From assembly GCA_023461435.1 (NCBI GenBank), contig JAEYLC010000025.1:1-64000 (forward strand): DNA of 64,000 bases, read 5' to 3'. Under the pieces are notes generated by a model. The model had not been told where the DNA came from, did no database searches, and saw only the letters and a list, made by a program, of their open reading frames with translations. A program made the position numbers and the translations under genes. Source of the DNA: Bacillota bacterium. GTDB lineage: Bacteria; Bacillota; Clostridia; Christensenellales; SZUA-584. Below are positions 41,453 through 49,987 of the stretch, piece after piece. Each line of letters starts with the position of its first letter. Position 1 is the stretch's first letter.

Positions 41453-41507
41453 AATATGCGTATATCACCGCATATTTTTGAAATATGCGCTTAATCGAGC
41501 ATATTTC
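41453..41507. repeat. Alternating palindrome cluster upstream of murG
   Basis: The motif AAATATGCG occurs four times in alternating orientation: AATATGCG (41453), CGCATATT (41469), AAATATGCG (41481) and GCATATTTC (41499). Adjacent copies form three overlapping inverted repeats of 8-9 bases. The gap 41381-41685 has no other gene. No U-tract follows, so this is more like an operator array or REP-like structure than a terminator. Confidence 0.8.
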
Positions 41508-41685
41508 ACGATTCAAGCACGCCTGAATCCAAAACCTTGCTTATGCGTATTTACTCCGCCATATTCGGGCCATTTTGCGGTTCACTACTGACCTGACGTT
41601 GCGTACTCCGGCAACATAGAATAGATAGTGTGATTTCCACAGGCCATATGGTATAATGCAAAAAGATTACGGAGAGGATTGTTGT

Positions 41686-42750
41686 ATGAGCAAAACAGTC
41701 GTACTGACGGGCGGCGGAACAGCCGGCCATGTGACGCCGAATCTGGCGGTGATTCCGAAGCTTAAGCAGATGGGTTTTAATATCGAATACATAGGCACCA
41801 AAGACGGCATGGAAGGGGAGATTATCGGCAAAACGAACCTGCCGTATCATGTGATCAGCGCCGGCAAGCTGCGGCGCTATTTCAGCCTCAAGAACTTCAC
41901 CGACCCCGCGAAGATACTGGCCGGATATATGCAGGCCAAGCGCATACTGAAAAAAATAAAGCCGTCAGCGGTGTTTTCAAAGGGCGGTTTTGTAAGCGTG
42001 CCCGTCGTGTTTGCGGCGCACAAGCTTAACATCCCCGTGGTGTTGCACGAGTCGGACTATACGCCGGGGCTCGCGAACCGTCTCAGCATACCGCGCGCAA
42101 ACAAGATCTGCGTGGCGTTTTCATCCACGCTCAAGAGCATCCCGGGCGACAAAGGTGTCTATACGGGGCTGCCGATCAGGGAGGAACTGCTGCACGGCAG
42201 CCGGGAAGCCGGTTTAAAGCTCTGCGGCTTTTCGGGCAGCAAGCCGGTGCTGCTTGTGATGGGCGGCAGCCTCGGCGCGCAGCCCGTCAACGAGGTGCTG
42301 GACGCCATCATGCCGGAGCTCACAAAGCGCTTTGACGTGATCCATATACGCGGCAAGGAGAACCTCATCGGCGGTTTTCTGCCGATTGGGTACAAGCCGT
42401 TTGGCTATGTGGACAGCGAGTTGCCGGACCTCTACGCGGCGGCGGATATCATGCTGTCGCGCGCGGGCGCGACTGCCGTATTTGAAATTCTCGCGCTTGC
42501 GCTGCCCGCGCTGCTCGTGCCGCTTTCCAAAGCGTCGAGCCGCGGCGATCAGGTGCTCAACGCGCAGTACTTTTTGGAACAGGGCTTTTCGCATGTGCTG
42601 CCGCAGGAGGAGATGGCTGCTGAGACGCTGCTGACAGCGATCGACGGGCTGTATAAGAACGCCGATACACTAAGGAAACGAATGAAACAGGAGCACGCCG
42701 CGAGCGCGGCGGATACTGTTGCGGGGATTATTGCCGATGCCGCAAAATGA
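41686..42750 (+). CDS. murG: UDP-N-acetylglucosamine:lipid I N-acetylglucosaminyltransferase MurG
   Basis: A glycosyltransferase of 354 residues that makes lipid II on the inner membrane face. The GT28 motifs GGGTAGHVTPNLAV at the N terminus, VMGGSLGAQPVNEVL in the centre and SRAGATAVFEILALALPALLVP near the end are all present. The ATG at 41686 lies after GGAGAGG, with TATAAT at 41652. It stands outside a division/cell-wall cluster and runs directly into a methyltransferase gene (14-base overlap), so it may be a second MurG copy; this cannot be judged here. Confidence 0.88.
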   Translation: MSKTVVLTGGGTAGHVTPNLAVIPKLKQMGFNIEYIGTKDGMEGEIIGKTNLPYHVISAGKLRRYFSLKNFTDPAKILAGYMQAKRILKKIKPSAVFSKGGFVSVPVVFAAHKLNIPVVLHESDYTPGLANRLSIPRANKICVAFSSTLKSIPGDKGVYTGLPIREELLHGSREAGLKLCGFSGSKPVLLVMGGSLGAQPVNEVLDAIMPELTKRFDVIHIRGKENLIGGFLPIGYKPFGYVDSELPDLYAAADIMLSRAGATAVFEILALALPALLVPLSKASSRGDQVLNAQYFLEQGFSHVLPQEEMAAETLLTAIDGLYKNADTLRKRMKQEHAASAADTVAGIIADAAK

Positions 42751-44209
42751 CGCGCTGGTCTCGCTTGTGAAGAGTTACTTAACCGAATCGGGCGACAAAG
42801 CCAAGCAGACGATGGAGGCGATACTCGCGCTGCCGAACGCGCCGCGCCGTATATACGGCATGGTCGGCGGCGAAGACCGCCGCGCCGCGCTCAAAGCGCT
42901 CGCCGATATCGCGAAGAAGAAGATAGGCAAGGATGCGCTCGAAGCGCTCGTGGTCCGCGACGCGGATGCGCTGATGGCGGTGGAAGACGACAAGGCGCGC
43001 AAGAGCATCTACAAGCTGATTGGGCTCGTCGCGCCCGACACATGCGCGGACAAGCTGTTTGATGCGCTTAAAAGGGAACAGACGCGCTTTGTGCGTCCGT
43101 CGATCATACTTGCGCTCGGCAACACGAAAACGCCGGTGCGCTATTTAAAAAACTACATCGTGGAGCCCGGCGACGACAAGCATGTGCAGGCCGAGCGTGA
43201 CGCGCTTAAAAAAGCGATGGGCAAAGCGGCTGTGCCTCAGGAGCAGCTGCCGTTATCGCTGCGGTTGCCCGAATGGTGCACCCTGACGTCGATAAAGCAG
43301 ACCGCGCTTGCAGCAGAGCTGCAGGCGAAAAACATAGAGCATCGTTCCTCGCGATTAAAGTATGCTTTCGATGCGCCGTCCGTCAATATCGGAAAGCTGC
43401 GCTGCTATGAGGATGCGCTTTTTGAAATCGGTGAAGCGAACGATTACAGCTCCGCGGCGCAAAAGCTCGACGCTATGGGCTGCAGGGGATATTTCTACCG
43501 CATTGAAGCGGGCGCTGTGCGCCCCGAAAACAGGCGCGAAGCGATTGCAAAAATCAGCGGGGGTCTCGCGGCGTACGGCTATACGGACAACCCGTCGGCA
43601 TACGCGTTTGAACTGCGCCTGCTGGGCGGGCGTCTGTATGCAAGGTTCGACGACACGCGCTTTGATTACCGCAAGGAATCCATACCGGCGAGCATCAATC
43701 CGGTCACGGCGGCCAGCATCATGCGGCTCTGCGAGCCGTATATGAAGCCGGATTCAGACGTGCTCGATCCATTCTGCGGCAGCGGCACAATGCTGATCGA
43801 GCGCGCGTATCTCAAGCCCGCGGCGTCGCTTGTGGGCGTGGATATCTCAAGTCAGGCCATCAAGGCGGCCATCACAAACCGGCGCGCAAGCGGGCTGCGC
43901 ATCGCGCTGATCCACGGTGACATCCTCGGATACGGCGCGGCCCAATACGACGAGATCGTCGCGAACATGCCTTTCGGCATCCGCGTTTCGGGGCACGCGT
44001 CCAACATAAAGCTCTACGCGGCATTCGCGGAAAAGCTCATGTCACTTTTGAAGGATGATGGACATGCGTTTTTGCTGACGCAGGAAAAGAAGCTGCTGCG
44101 CGACGAGATCGGCCAGCGGCCGAGGCTTTCCATCATCCATGAAGAAAACTTTGAGTCGGGCGGGCTGTGCCCGGCGCTCTATATCATTAGAAAAGGAGCA
44201 GAGGCATGA
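42737..44209 (+). CDS. RNA methyltransferase-like protein with C-terminal N6-/N2-MTase domain
   Basis: A protein of 490 residues. The N-terminal 150 residues look like HEAT-type helical repeats, the middle resembles a THUMP-like region, and the last 190 residues form a Rossmann SAM methyltransferase with LDPFCGSGTMLIERA near 343, VGVDISSQAIKAA after it, and ANMPFGIR near 410 at the NPPxG position. It is similar in plan to Trm14/RlmL-type enzymes of the UPF0020 family, which modify guanine N2 in RNA. The target is unknown. Start and stop overlap murG and the kinase gene. Confidence 0.75.
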   Translation: MPQNDALVSLVKSYLTESGDKAKQTMEAILALPNAPRRIYGMVGGEDRRAALKALADIAKKKIGKDALEALVVRDADALMAVEDDKARKSIYKLIGLVAPDTCADKLFDALKREQTRFVRPSIILALGNTKTPVRYLKNYIVEPGDDKHVQAERDALKKAMGKAAVPQEQLPLSLRLPEWCTLTSIKQTALAAELQAKNIEHRSSRLKYAFDAPSVNIGKLRCYEDALFEIGEANDYSSAAQKLDAMGCRGYFYRIEAGAVRPENRREAIAKISGGLAAYGYTDNPSAYAFELRLLGGRLYARFDDTRFDYRKESIPASINPVTAASIMRLCEPYMKPDSDVLDPFCGSGTMLIERAYLKPAASLVGVDISSQAIKAAITNRRASGLRIALIHGDILGYGAAQYDEIVANMPFGIRVSGHASNIKLYAAFAEKLMSLLKDDGHAFLLTQEKKLLRDEIGQRPRLSIIHEENFESGGLCPALYIIRKGAEA

Positions 44210-45168
44210 GTGATCTTGTGACCTTCGGAGAGCTGCTGATCGATTTCACACCGTCGGGCGAGCAGGGCGGACAGAAGCTGTTTATGCAAAATGCGGGAGG
44301 CGCGGTCGCCAACGTGGCTGTGGCGGTGAAGAGCTTCGGCTGCAGTGCGGCGTACCTTGGCATGGCGGGCGCCGACGCGTTCGGGCGATACCTCAAGGGC
44401 GTGCTCGATAACAAGGGCGTGGATACGGCGGGGCTCGTGCTGTCGGATAAGTATCCGACCACGCTCGCGTTTGTGCATCTGTTTGAAAACGGCGAACGCG
44501 ATTTTTCGTTTTACCGCAGAAACTGCGCCGATGTCATGTACACGCCGGACCTGATCGATGAAAACGTGATACGCGGCGCACGCATATTCCATTTCGGGTC
44601 GCTGTCGCTGACCGACGAACCGGCGCGCGGCGCGACGATGAAGATGCTGCAGATCGCCAAGGATTCGGGGGTTCTGGTTTCGTACGATCCGAACTACCGC
44701 GCGCCGCTCTGGAACAGCGAAGCCGAGGCGAGGGAGATGATGCTCAGTGGCCTTAAATACGCGGACATACTCAAAATATCCGACAACGAGGTTGATCTGC
44801 TTTTCGGCAAAATACCATACGAGGAAGCGGCGATGATGCTCGTCGATCGCGGCATCAGGCTCGTGCTTGTCACGATGGGCAGCGATGGCGCGGTGTTCGC
44901 GTGCAAAGCGGGCACGGGCAAAGCAAAGGCGTTTGCAGCCAAGGCGGTGGACGCGACGGGGGCGGGGGACTGCTTCACGGGCGGCGTGCTCTCGCAGTTT
45001 TTGCAGAGCGGCAAAGCGCTCGATGATTTATCGGTTGACGATGTGCGCCGCTTCACGGAGTTTGCCTGCGCGGCGGCGTCCGTGTGTGTGGAGGGCAAAG
45101 GCGGCATCCCGTCGATTCCCAATTTGAAGCAGGTAGAAGCACGATTGCAGCAAGCGCTTGGTTCTTAA
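44206..45168 (+). CDS. PfkB family carbohydrate kinase, fructokinase-like
   Basis: A protein of 320 residues with ribokinase fold. The first signature is AGGAVANVAVAVKSFG, the second AVDATGAGDCFTGGVL, with the catalytic Asp of the GAGD loop. The start LVTFGELLIDFTPSG resembles fructokinases. It overlaps the methyltransferase gene by four bases, so it is translated from the same transcript, without a clear metabolic link. Fructose or another hexose is the likely substrate. Confidence 0.87.
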   Translation: MSDLVTFGELLIDFTPSGEQGGQKLFMQNAGGAVANVAVAVKSFGCSAAYLGMAGADAFGRYLKGVLDNKGVDTAGLVLSDKYPTTLAFVHLFENGERDFSFYRRNCADVMYTPDLIDENVIRGARIFHFGSLSLTDEPARGATMKMLQIAKDSGVLVSYDPNYRAPLWNSEAEAREMMLSGLKYADILKISDNEVDLLFGKIPYEEAAMMLVDRGIRLVLVTMGSDGAVFACKAGTGKAKAFAAKAVDATGAGDCFTGGVLSQFLQSGKALDDLSVDDVRRFTEFACAAASVCVEGKGGIPSIPNLKQVEARLQQALGS

Positions 45169-45297
45169 ATTATAATTTTTCATGCAATCGGCAATAGAGA
45201 TTCTTGAGTATTAGTTTGAACGTTCTTTTTATTTCGACTTCGCGATCGTATTATGCTTTTTCATTCTTATTGACCTTTGGTTTGTTTCAAAATGAAA

Positions 45298-45329
45298 GTA
45301 TTGTGATAATACAAATATTGGTGTATAGT
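45298..45329 (+). promoter_or_regulatory. Promoter and operator-like palindrome of the AT-rich two-gene module
   Basis: TTGTGA at 45301-45306 and TATAGT at 45324-45329 are spaced by 17 bases. The palindrome GTATT-GTGAT-AATAC (45298-45312) overlaps the -35 element, as an autorepressor site would. Confidence 0.5.
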
Positions 45330-45374
45330 TGAAACAAAAAAATTTTACCTATCCGACAAAATAGAAGGGGTAAT

Positions 45375-45818
45375 ATGAGCGATATCAAATTAACCCAAAA
45401 TGAAGCAGAAAGATTAATAGCAATGTTAAAGAATGCGTTGCAGAATAGCATATCTTTCCCTCGCAGAGGTAATAAAATTGAATTTAAGGTTCAAGGGGAT
45501 ACTAATAGAGATTTATTTGTTATTTCAATTTACAGAGGAAAGATAAATAGACAAAAATACAATTTGGGTGCAAGAATCGACAAGAATGGAATATTATTAA
45601 TGGAGCTTCATGTTAATAAAAATGATGTTCATATTAATCCTAATGGCGAAAAAATAATCGGTAGTCATTGGCACTTTTATTCTGAAGAGCATGGAAGGCG
45701 GTTAGCTTTGCCCGTTAGCATAGAAGATGATAACTTTGTGAACACTACCATAGAGTTTATGAATAAGTTTAATGTGATTGAACAACCTATCCTAATATAT
45801 CAACCAGAATTAATATAG
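45375..45818 (+). CDS. DUF6978-like protein, first gene of AT-rich module
   Basis: A soluble protein of 147 residues of low GC content. The sequence begins MSDIKLTQNEAERLIAMLKN and has a beta-rich centre (NLGARIDKNGILLMELH) and GSHWHFYSEEHGRRLALP. I recall this pattern from the DUF6978 family, which often precedes DUF1828 proteins; the assignment is from memory. The function is unknown. GAAGGGG precedes the ATG. The stop is followed after 20 bases by the DUF1828-like gene, which has a strong AAAGGAGG site. The pair may be a defence or toxin-antitoxin type module. Confidence 0.65.
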   Translation: MSDIKLTQNEAERLIAMLKNALQNSISFPRRGNKIEFKVQGDTNRDLFVISIYRGKINRQKYNLGARIDKNGILLMELHVNKNDVHINPNGEKIIGSHWHFYSEEHGRRLALPVSIEDDNFVNTTIEFMNKFNVIEQPILIYQPELI

Positions 45819-45838
45819 AATAGAAAGGAGGGCTATAT

Positions 45839-46597
45839 ATGGGTATTGAAACTATGATAAATGAATATGCAAAATGGTTAAAGCAGGAGATTACATTTTC
45901 ACAAATAAATGACTACTATGAAATAACCACTCCTTATTTAAACTCGGCAAATGATTATATTCAGATCTACGTGAAAATAAATAATAATGATGTTCTCTTT
46001 TCGGATGATGGGAATACGCTTCGCAGTTTGGAAATGTCTGGTTACCAGTTTACACCTGCAAGAAAGGAACATTTAAATAATATTCTAAAACAATATGGTA
46101 TTGGACTGGAAGAAGGAGCGTTAGTTGCAAAGTCACACATTTCACAGTTTCCTCAAAAGAAGCATTTAATGGTGCAGGCAATGCTTCGAATTGATGATAT
46201 GTTTTCCATATCTAAAAATAAAGTTGCTTCTTACTTTTTAGATGACATACAAGAATTCTTTGATAGAAATGAGATTTACTATTCAGAGAATGTTCAGTTT
46301 ACAGGTGTTTCGGGTTTCACACACAATTACGATTTTTTATTGCAACGCTCAAAGCAACAACCCGAAAGGTTATGTCAAGCAATTAATACACCAACAAAGT
46401 CTAATATGATGAATGTATTGTTTGCTTGGAATGATACAAAATCGGTGCGCAAAGAGGATAGTAAATTAGTTGTCTTTTTGAACGATGAAAAGAATATTGC
46501 TAAGGGGATAGAAGAAGGTTTCTCGAACTATGACACGTATGTTATTAGATGGAGTGATCGAGTCAAAGATGAGAATATGAGATTTTTGTCCGCATAA
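45839..46597 (+). CDS. DUF1828/DUF1829-like protein, second gene of AT-rich module
   Basis: A soluble protein of 252 residues. The N-terminal part (YIQIYVKINNNDVLFSDDG) matches the DUF1828 pattern, with an acidic DDG turn, and the C-terminal part from about 150 (GFTHNYDFLLQRS, then WNDTKSVRKEDS) resembles DUF1829. Both are uncharacterised and frequent on prophages and mobile islands. The second half has a nuclease-like look (D/E-x-K-type spacing in LVVFLNDEKN), which is speculative. The gene is AT-rich like its partner, while both flanks are GC-rich. Confidence 0.68.
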   Translation: MGIETMINEYAKWLKQEITFSQINDYYEITTPYLNSANDYIQIYVKINNNDVLFSDDGNTLRSLEMSGYQFTPARKEHLNNILKQYGIGLEEGALVAKSHISQFPQKKHLMVQAMLRIDDMFSISKNKVASYFLDDIQEFFDRNEIYYSENVQFTGVSGFTHNYDFLLQRSKQQPERLCQAINTPTKSNMMNVLFAWNDTKSVRKEDSKLVVFLNDEKNIAKGIEEGFSNYDTYVIRWSDRVKDENMRFLSA

Positions 46598-46624
46598 TTT
46601 CAACATTACTTTTTTTATTAAGAT

Positions 46625-46688
46625 AACATCTCAGCAGAAGTCCTTTATGTTTAGGCATAGCAACTTTTATGAGATGTTTTTCTTTTGT
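46625..46688 (+). terminator. Terminator-like hairpin after the DUF1828-like gene
   Basis: AACATCTCA (46625-46633) and TGAGATGTT (46670-46678) form a perfect nine-base stem around 36 bases and are followed by TTTTTCTTTT. The long loop may hold further structure. Confidence 0.6.
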
Positions 46689-46772
46689 ACGCTTCATGGT
46701 GACGTTGACAATGCGCGGCGTAGCATTTAATATTTATTAAAGTCTACTATTTTGCTGAAAGGCGGTTATTAT

Positions 46773-48230
46773 ATGCAGGTTTCACAGATTCAGGAGGGAC
46801 TGACGTTTGACGACGTGCTGCTCGTACCGCAGAAAAGTGCGCTCGTGCCGACGGAGATTTCTGTCAAGACGCGGCTCACCAAAACGGTCAGCCTCAATAT
46901 CCCGATCATGAGCGCGGCGATGGACACGGTGACGGAAGCGCGTCTCGCGATCGCGCTCGCGAGGGAAGGCGGCGTGGGCATCATCCACAAGAACATGTCG
47001 ATCGAGGAACAGGCGTCGGACGTGGATAAGGTGAAACGCAGCGAGCACGGCGTCATCACCGACCCGTTCTCACTGTCGCCGGAGCACCTGATTTCCGACG
47101 CGAACGCGCTGATGGGGCGGTACCGCATATCGGGCGTTCCGATCACCAAGGACGGCAAGCTTGTCGGCATTTTAACCAACAGGGACCTGCGCTTCGAAAC
47201 GGACTATACAAGAAAGATCTATGAAGTCATGACCTCGAAGAACCTCGTGACGGCGCCCATCGGCACCACGCTGGCCGAGGCTCAGGAGATTCTCGGACGG
47301 CATAAAATCGAGAAGCTCCCACTCGTGGATCAGGACGGGATGCTCAAAGGGCTCATTACCATAAAGGACATCGAAAAAGCGATACAGTACCCAAACAGCG
47401 CCAAGGACGCAAACGGACGGCTGCTTGCGGGCGCGGCGCTCGGCGCGACGGGTGATCTGCTCGAACGCGCGGCGGCTTTGGTCAAGGCCAAGGTGGACAT
47501 TGTGACGGTGGATTCGGCCCACGGCCATTCTAAAAATGTGCTTGACGCGGTGGAAAAGCTCAAAGTGAATTTCCCCAATATTCAGGTGATTGCGGGCAAC
47601 GTGGCGACGGCGCAGGGGACGGAGGATCTGATCAAGGCGGGCGCGGACTGTGTGAAGGTGGGCATGGGCCCCGGTTCCATCTGTACCACGCGCGTGATCG
47701 CGGGCATCGGCGTGCCGCAGTTTACCGCGGTGCTGGCGTGTGCGGAAGCGGCGGCAAAGTATGACGTTCCCGTCATCGCGGACGGCGGCATCAAGTTCTC
47801 GGGCGATATCACCAAGGCGCTCGCGGCGGGCGCGTACGCGGTGATGATCGGCAGCCTGTTCGCGGGTACCGAGGAGAGCCCCGGAGATACGGAAATCTAT
47901 CAGGGCCGCAGCTTCAAGGTGTACCGCGGCATGGGGTCGCTCGCGGCGATGCAGAAGGGCAGCAAGGACAGGTATTTTCAGGAGAAGGCCGACAAGCTGG
48001 TTCCCGAGGGCGTGGAAGGCCGTGTGCCTTTCAAAGGCCCCTTGAGCGACACCGTGTTTCAGATGGTGGGCGGCCTTAAATCCGGCATGGGCTACTGCGG
48101 TGCGGGCACCCTTGAAGAGCTGCGCCAAAAAGCCCAGTTTGTGAGGATCACAGGCGCGGGGCTCACGGAGAACCACCCGCACGACATATACATCACAAAA
48201 GAAGCGCCAAATTATACAGGAAGGTCTTAA
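46773..48230 (+). CDS. guaB: Inosine-5'-monophosphate dehydrogenase
   Basis: A protein of 485 residues that oxidises IMP to XMP with NAD. Two CBS domains occupy about 95-205. The catalytic loop with nucleophile Cys is GPGSICTTR near 300, followed by ADGGIKFSGD and the flap region with GYCGAGT. The ATG at 46773 has AAAGGCGG upstream; a longer form starting with a rare codon at 46752 is less likely. guaA follows six bases after the stop, so GMP synthesis from IMP is one operon. Confidence 0.97.
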   Translation: MQVSQIQEGLTFDDVLLVPQKSALVPTEISVKTRLTKTVSLNIPIMSAAMDTVTEARLAIALAREGGVGIIHKNMSIEEQASDVDKVKRSEHGVITDPFSLSPEHLISDANALMGRYRISGVPITKDGKLVGILTNRDLRFETDYTRKIYEVMTSKNLVTAPIGTTLAEAQEILGRHKIEKLPLVDQDGMLKGLITIKDIEKAIQYPNSAKDANGRLLAGAALGATGDLLERAAALVKAKVDIVTVDSAHGHSKNVLDAVEKLKVNFPNIQVIAGNVATAQGTEDLIKAGADCVKVGMGPGSICTTRVIAGIGVPQFTAVLACAEAAAKYDVPVIADGGIKFSGDITKALAAGAYAVMIGSLFAGTEESPGDTEIYQGRSFKVYRGMGSLAAMQKGSKDRYFQEKADKLVPEGVEGRVPFKGPLSDTVFQMVGGLKSGMGYCGAGTLEELRQKAQFVRITGAGLTENHPHDIYITKEAPNYTGRS

Positions 48231-48236
48231 AGACGC

Positions 48237-49769
48237 GTGAGAGAAACAATAATCGTTCTGGATTTCGGTGGACAATACAATCAATTGATCGCGCGGCGTG
48301 TGCGCGATCTGCGCGTGTATGCGGAGATACTGCCGTATGACGCGCCGCTCGAAAAGATACTCGAGTATAAGCCGATCGGCATCATATTCACGGGCGGCCC
48401 GAGCACTGTGACGGACGAAGACGCGCCGATGTGCGACACGCGCCTTTTCGACGCGGGCATTCCCATCTTAGGCATTTGCTACGGAAGCCAGCTGATGGGC
48501 AGTATGCTCGGAGGCAGCGTGAAGCGTGCCGAGCATCGCGAATACGGTAAAACGGACATCCGCTACAATACGCAAAGCCCGCTCTTTAAGGGGCTCGATG
48601 AGGATTCGGTATGCTGGATGAGCCACACCTATTATGTGGACAACCCGCCCAAGGGCTTTGATATCGTGGCTTCAACGCGCAGCTGCGAGGTGGCGGCGTT
48701 CAGCGACGAGAAGCGTGGATTATACGGCGTACAGTTTCACCCCGAGGTGGTGCATACACGCTGCGGCAACGACATACTGCGCAACTTTCTTTACGAAGTG
48801 TGCCACGCGAGCGGCGGCTGGACAATGGAGAATTACGTGGACACGGCCGTTAAGGACATCCAGCGCCGCGTGGGCGACGGGCGCGTGCTGCTCGGGCTTT
48901 CGGGCGGTGTGGATTCGTCGGTGGCGGCGGTGCTGCTCGACAAGGCGATCGGCAAGCGGCTGACCTGCATATTCGTGGATCACGGCCTGCTGCGCAAGGA
49001 TGAGGCGAAACAGGTGGAGCAGGTCTTTTCGGGCGCGTACGACATGAACCTCGTGTGCGTGGACGCGTCGGAGCGGTTTTTATCCAAGCTCTCGGGCGTG
49101 ACGGAGCCCGAGAGCAAGCGTAAAATCATCGGTGAAGAGTTTATCCGTGTGTTCGAGGAGGAAGCCGCCAGGATCGGTAAGGTGGAATATCTCGCACAGG
49201 GCACGATATATCCCGACGTGATCGAGTCGGGCAAGGGGCATGCGGCGGTGATCAAGAGCCATCACAACGTGGGCGGTCTGCCAGACGCGGTGGATTTTGA
49301 GGAGATCATTGAGCCGCTGCGCGAGCTGTTTAAGGACGAAGTCAGAGCGCTCGGCGAGGCGCTTGGCATGCCACACCATATCGTGTGGCGGCAGCCGTTC
49401 CCGGGGCCCGGTCTCGCGATCCGCATCATCGGCGACGTGACGCCCGAGAAAGTGCATACGCTGCAGCTGGCCGACGCGATATTCCGCGAGGAGATCGCAA
49501 ATGCGGGGCTGGATTCGCAGATCTGGCAGTATTTCGCGGTGCTCACCAACATGCGCAGCGTGGGTGTGATGGGCGACGAGCGAACCTACGATCATACGAT
49601 CGCGCTTCGTGCCGTGACGAGCGTGGACGGCATGACTGCGGACTGGGCGCGCATCCCGTTTGACGTGATGGAGAAGATATCAAACCGGATCATCAACGAG
49701 GTCAAAGGCGTGAACCGCATTTGCTATGACGTGACGTCAAAGCCCCCGGCGACGATCGAGTGGGAATGA
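48237..49769 (+). CDS. guaA: GMP synthase (glutamine-hydrolysing)
   Basis: A protein of 510 residues. The N-terminal class I glutamine amidotransferase has the Cys in GICYGSQLMG and the His in GVQFHPEVVH. The ATP-pyrophosphatase domain has the P-loop LGLSGGVDSSVAA near 222, and the C-terminal dimerisation domain ends with KPPATIEWE. The GTG at 48237 is used, with AGGAAGG 12 bases upstream. It converts XMP to GMP. Confidence 0.97.
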   Translation: MRETIIVLDFGGQYNQLIARRVRDLRVYAEILPYDAPLEKILEYKPIGIIFTGGPSTVTDEDAPMCDTRLFDAGIPILGICYGSQLMGSMLGGSVKRAEHREYGKTDIRYNTQSPLFKGLDEDSVCWMSHTYYVDNPPKGFDIVASTRSCEVAAFSDEKRGLYGVQFHPEVVHTRCGNDILRNFLYEVCHASGGWTMENYVDTAVKDIQRRVGDGRVLLGLSGGVDSSVAAVLLDKAIGKRLTCIFVDHGLLRKDEAKQVEQVFSGAYDMNLVCVDASERFLSKLSGVTEPESKRKIIGEEFIRVFEEEAARIGKVEYLAQGTIYPDVIESGKGHAAVIKSHHNVGGLPDAVDFEEIIEPLRELFKDEVRALGEALGMPHHIVWRQPFPGPGLAIRIIGDVTPEKVHTLQLADAIFREEIANAGLDSQIWQYFAVLTNMRSVGVMGDERTYDHTIALRAVTSVDGMTADWARIPFDVMEKISNRIINEVKGVNRICYDVTSKPPATIEWE

Positions 49770-49807
49770 CTTTTCTGCATTATTAAGGCGTTTTCGGCGT
49801 TTTATAA

Positions 49808-49828
49808 GTCGAAAAAACGACGTTTTTT
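49808..49828 (+). terminator. Probable terminator after guaA
   Basis: GTCG and CGAC enclose six A and are followed by GTTTTTT; the A-run can also pair with the T-run. A CGTTTT/AAAACG outer stem starting at about 49790 may add stability. Confidence 0.55.
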
Positions 49829-49987
49829 AAGCATAGTGGGTTGCCTCGTAGCCTGCTGAAGCAGCTTTATGTATTAAATTCGCGGCCACATCAAAGACGG
49901 AGACCACCAGATTGTATCCCCTGGTGGTACCCCGCCAGCTGCATATCAGCATTGTACAGGTTCGTTTTTTGTCGTTATCCGTTTGGC

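Noticed and set aside
46598..46772. Possible purine riboswitch before guaB
   Set aside because: None of the conserved purine-aptamer loop or core sequences is present; the structure seen fits a terminator of the preceding gene.
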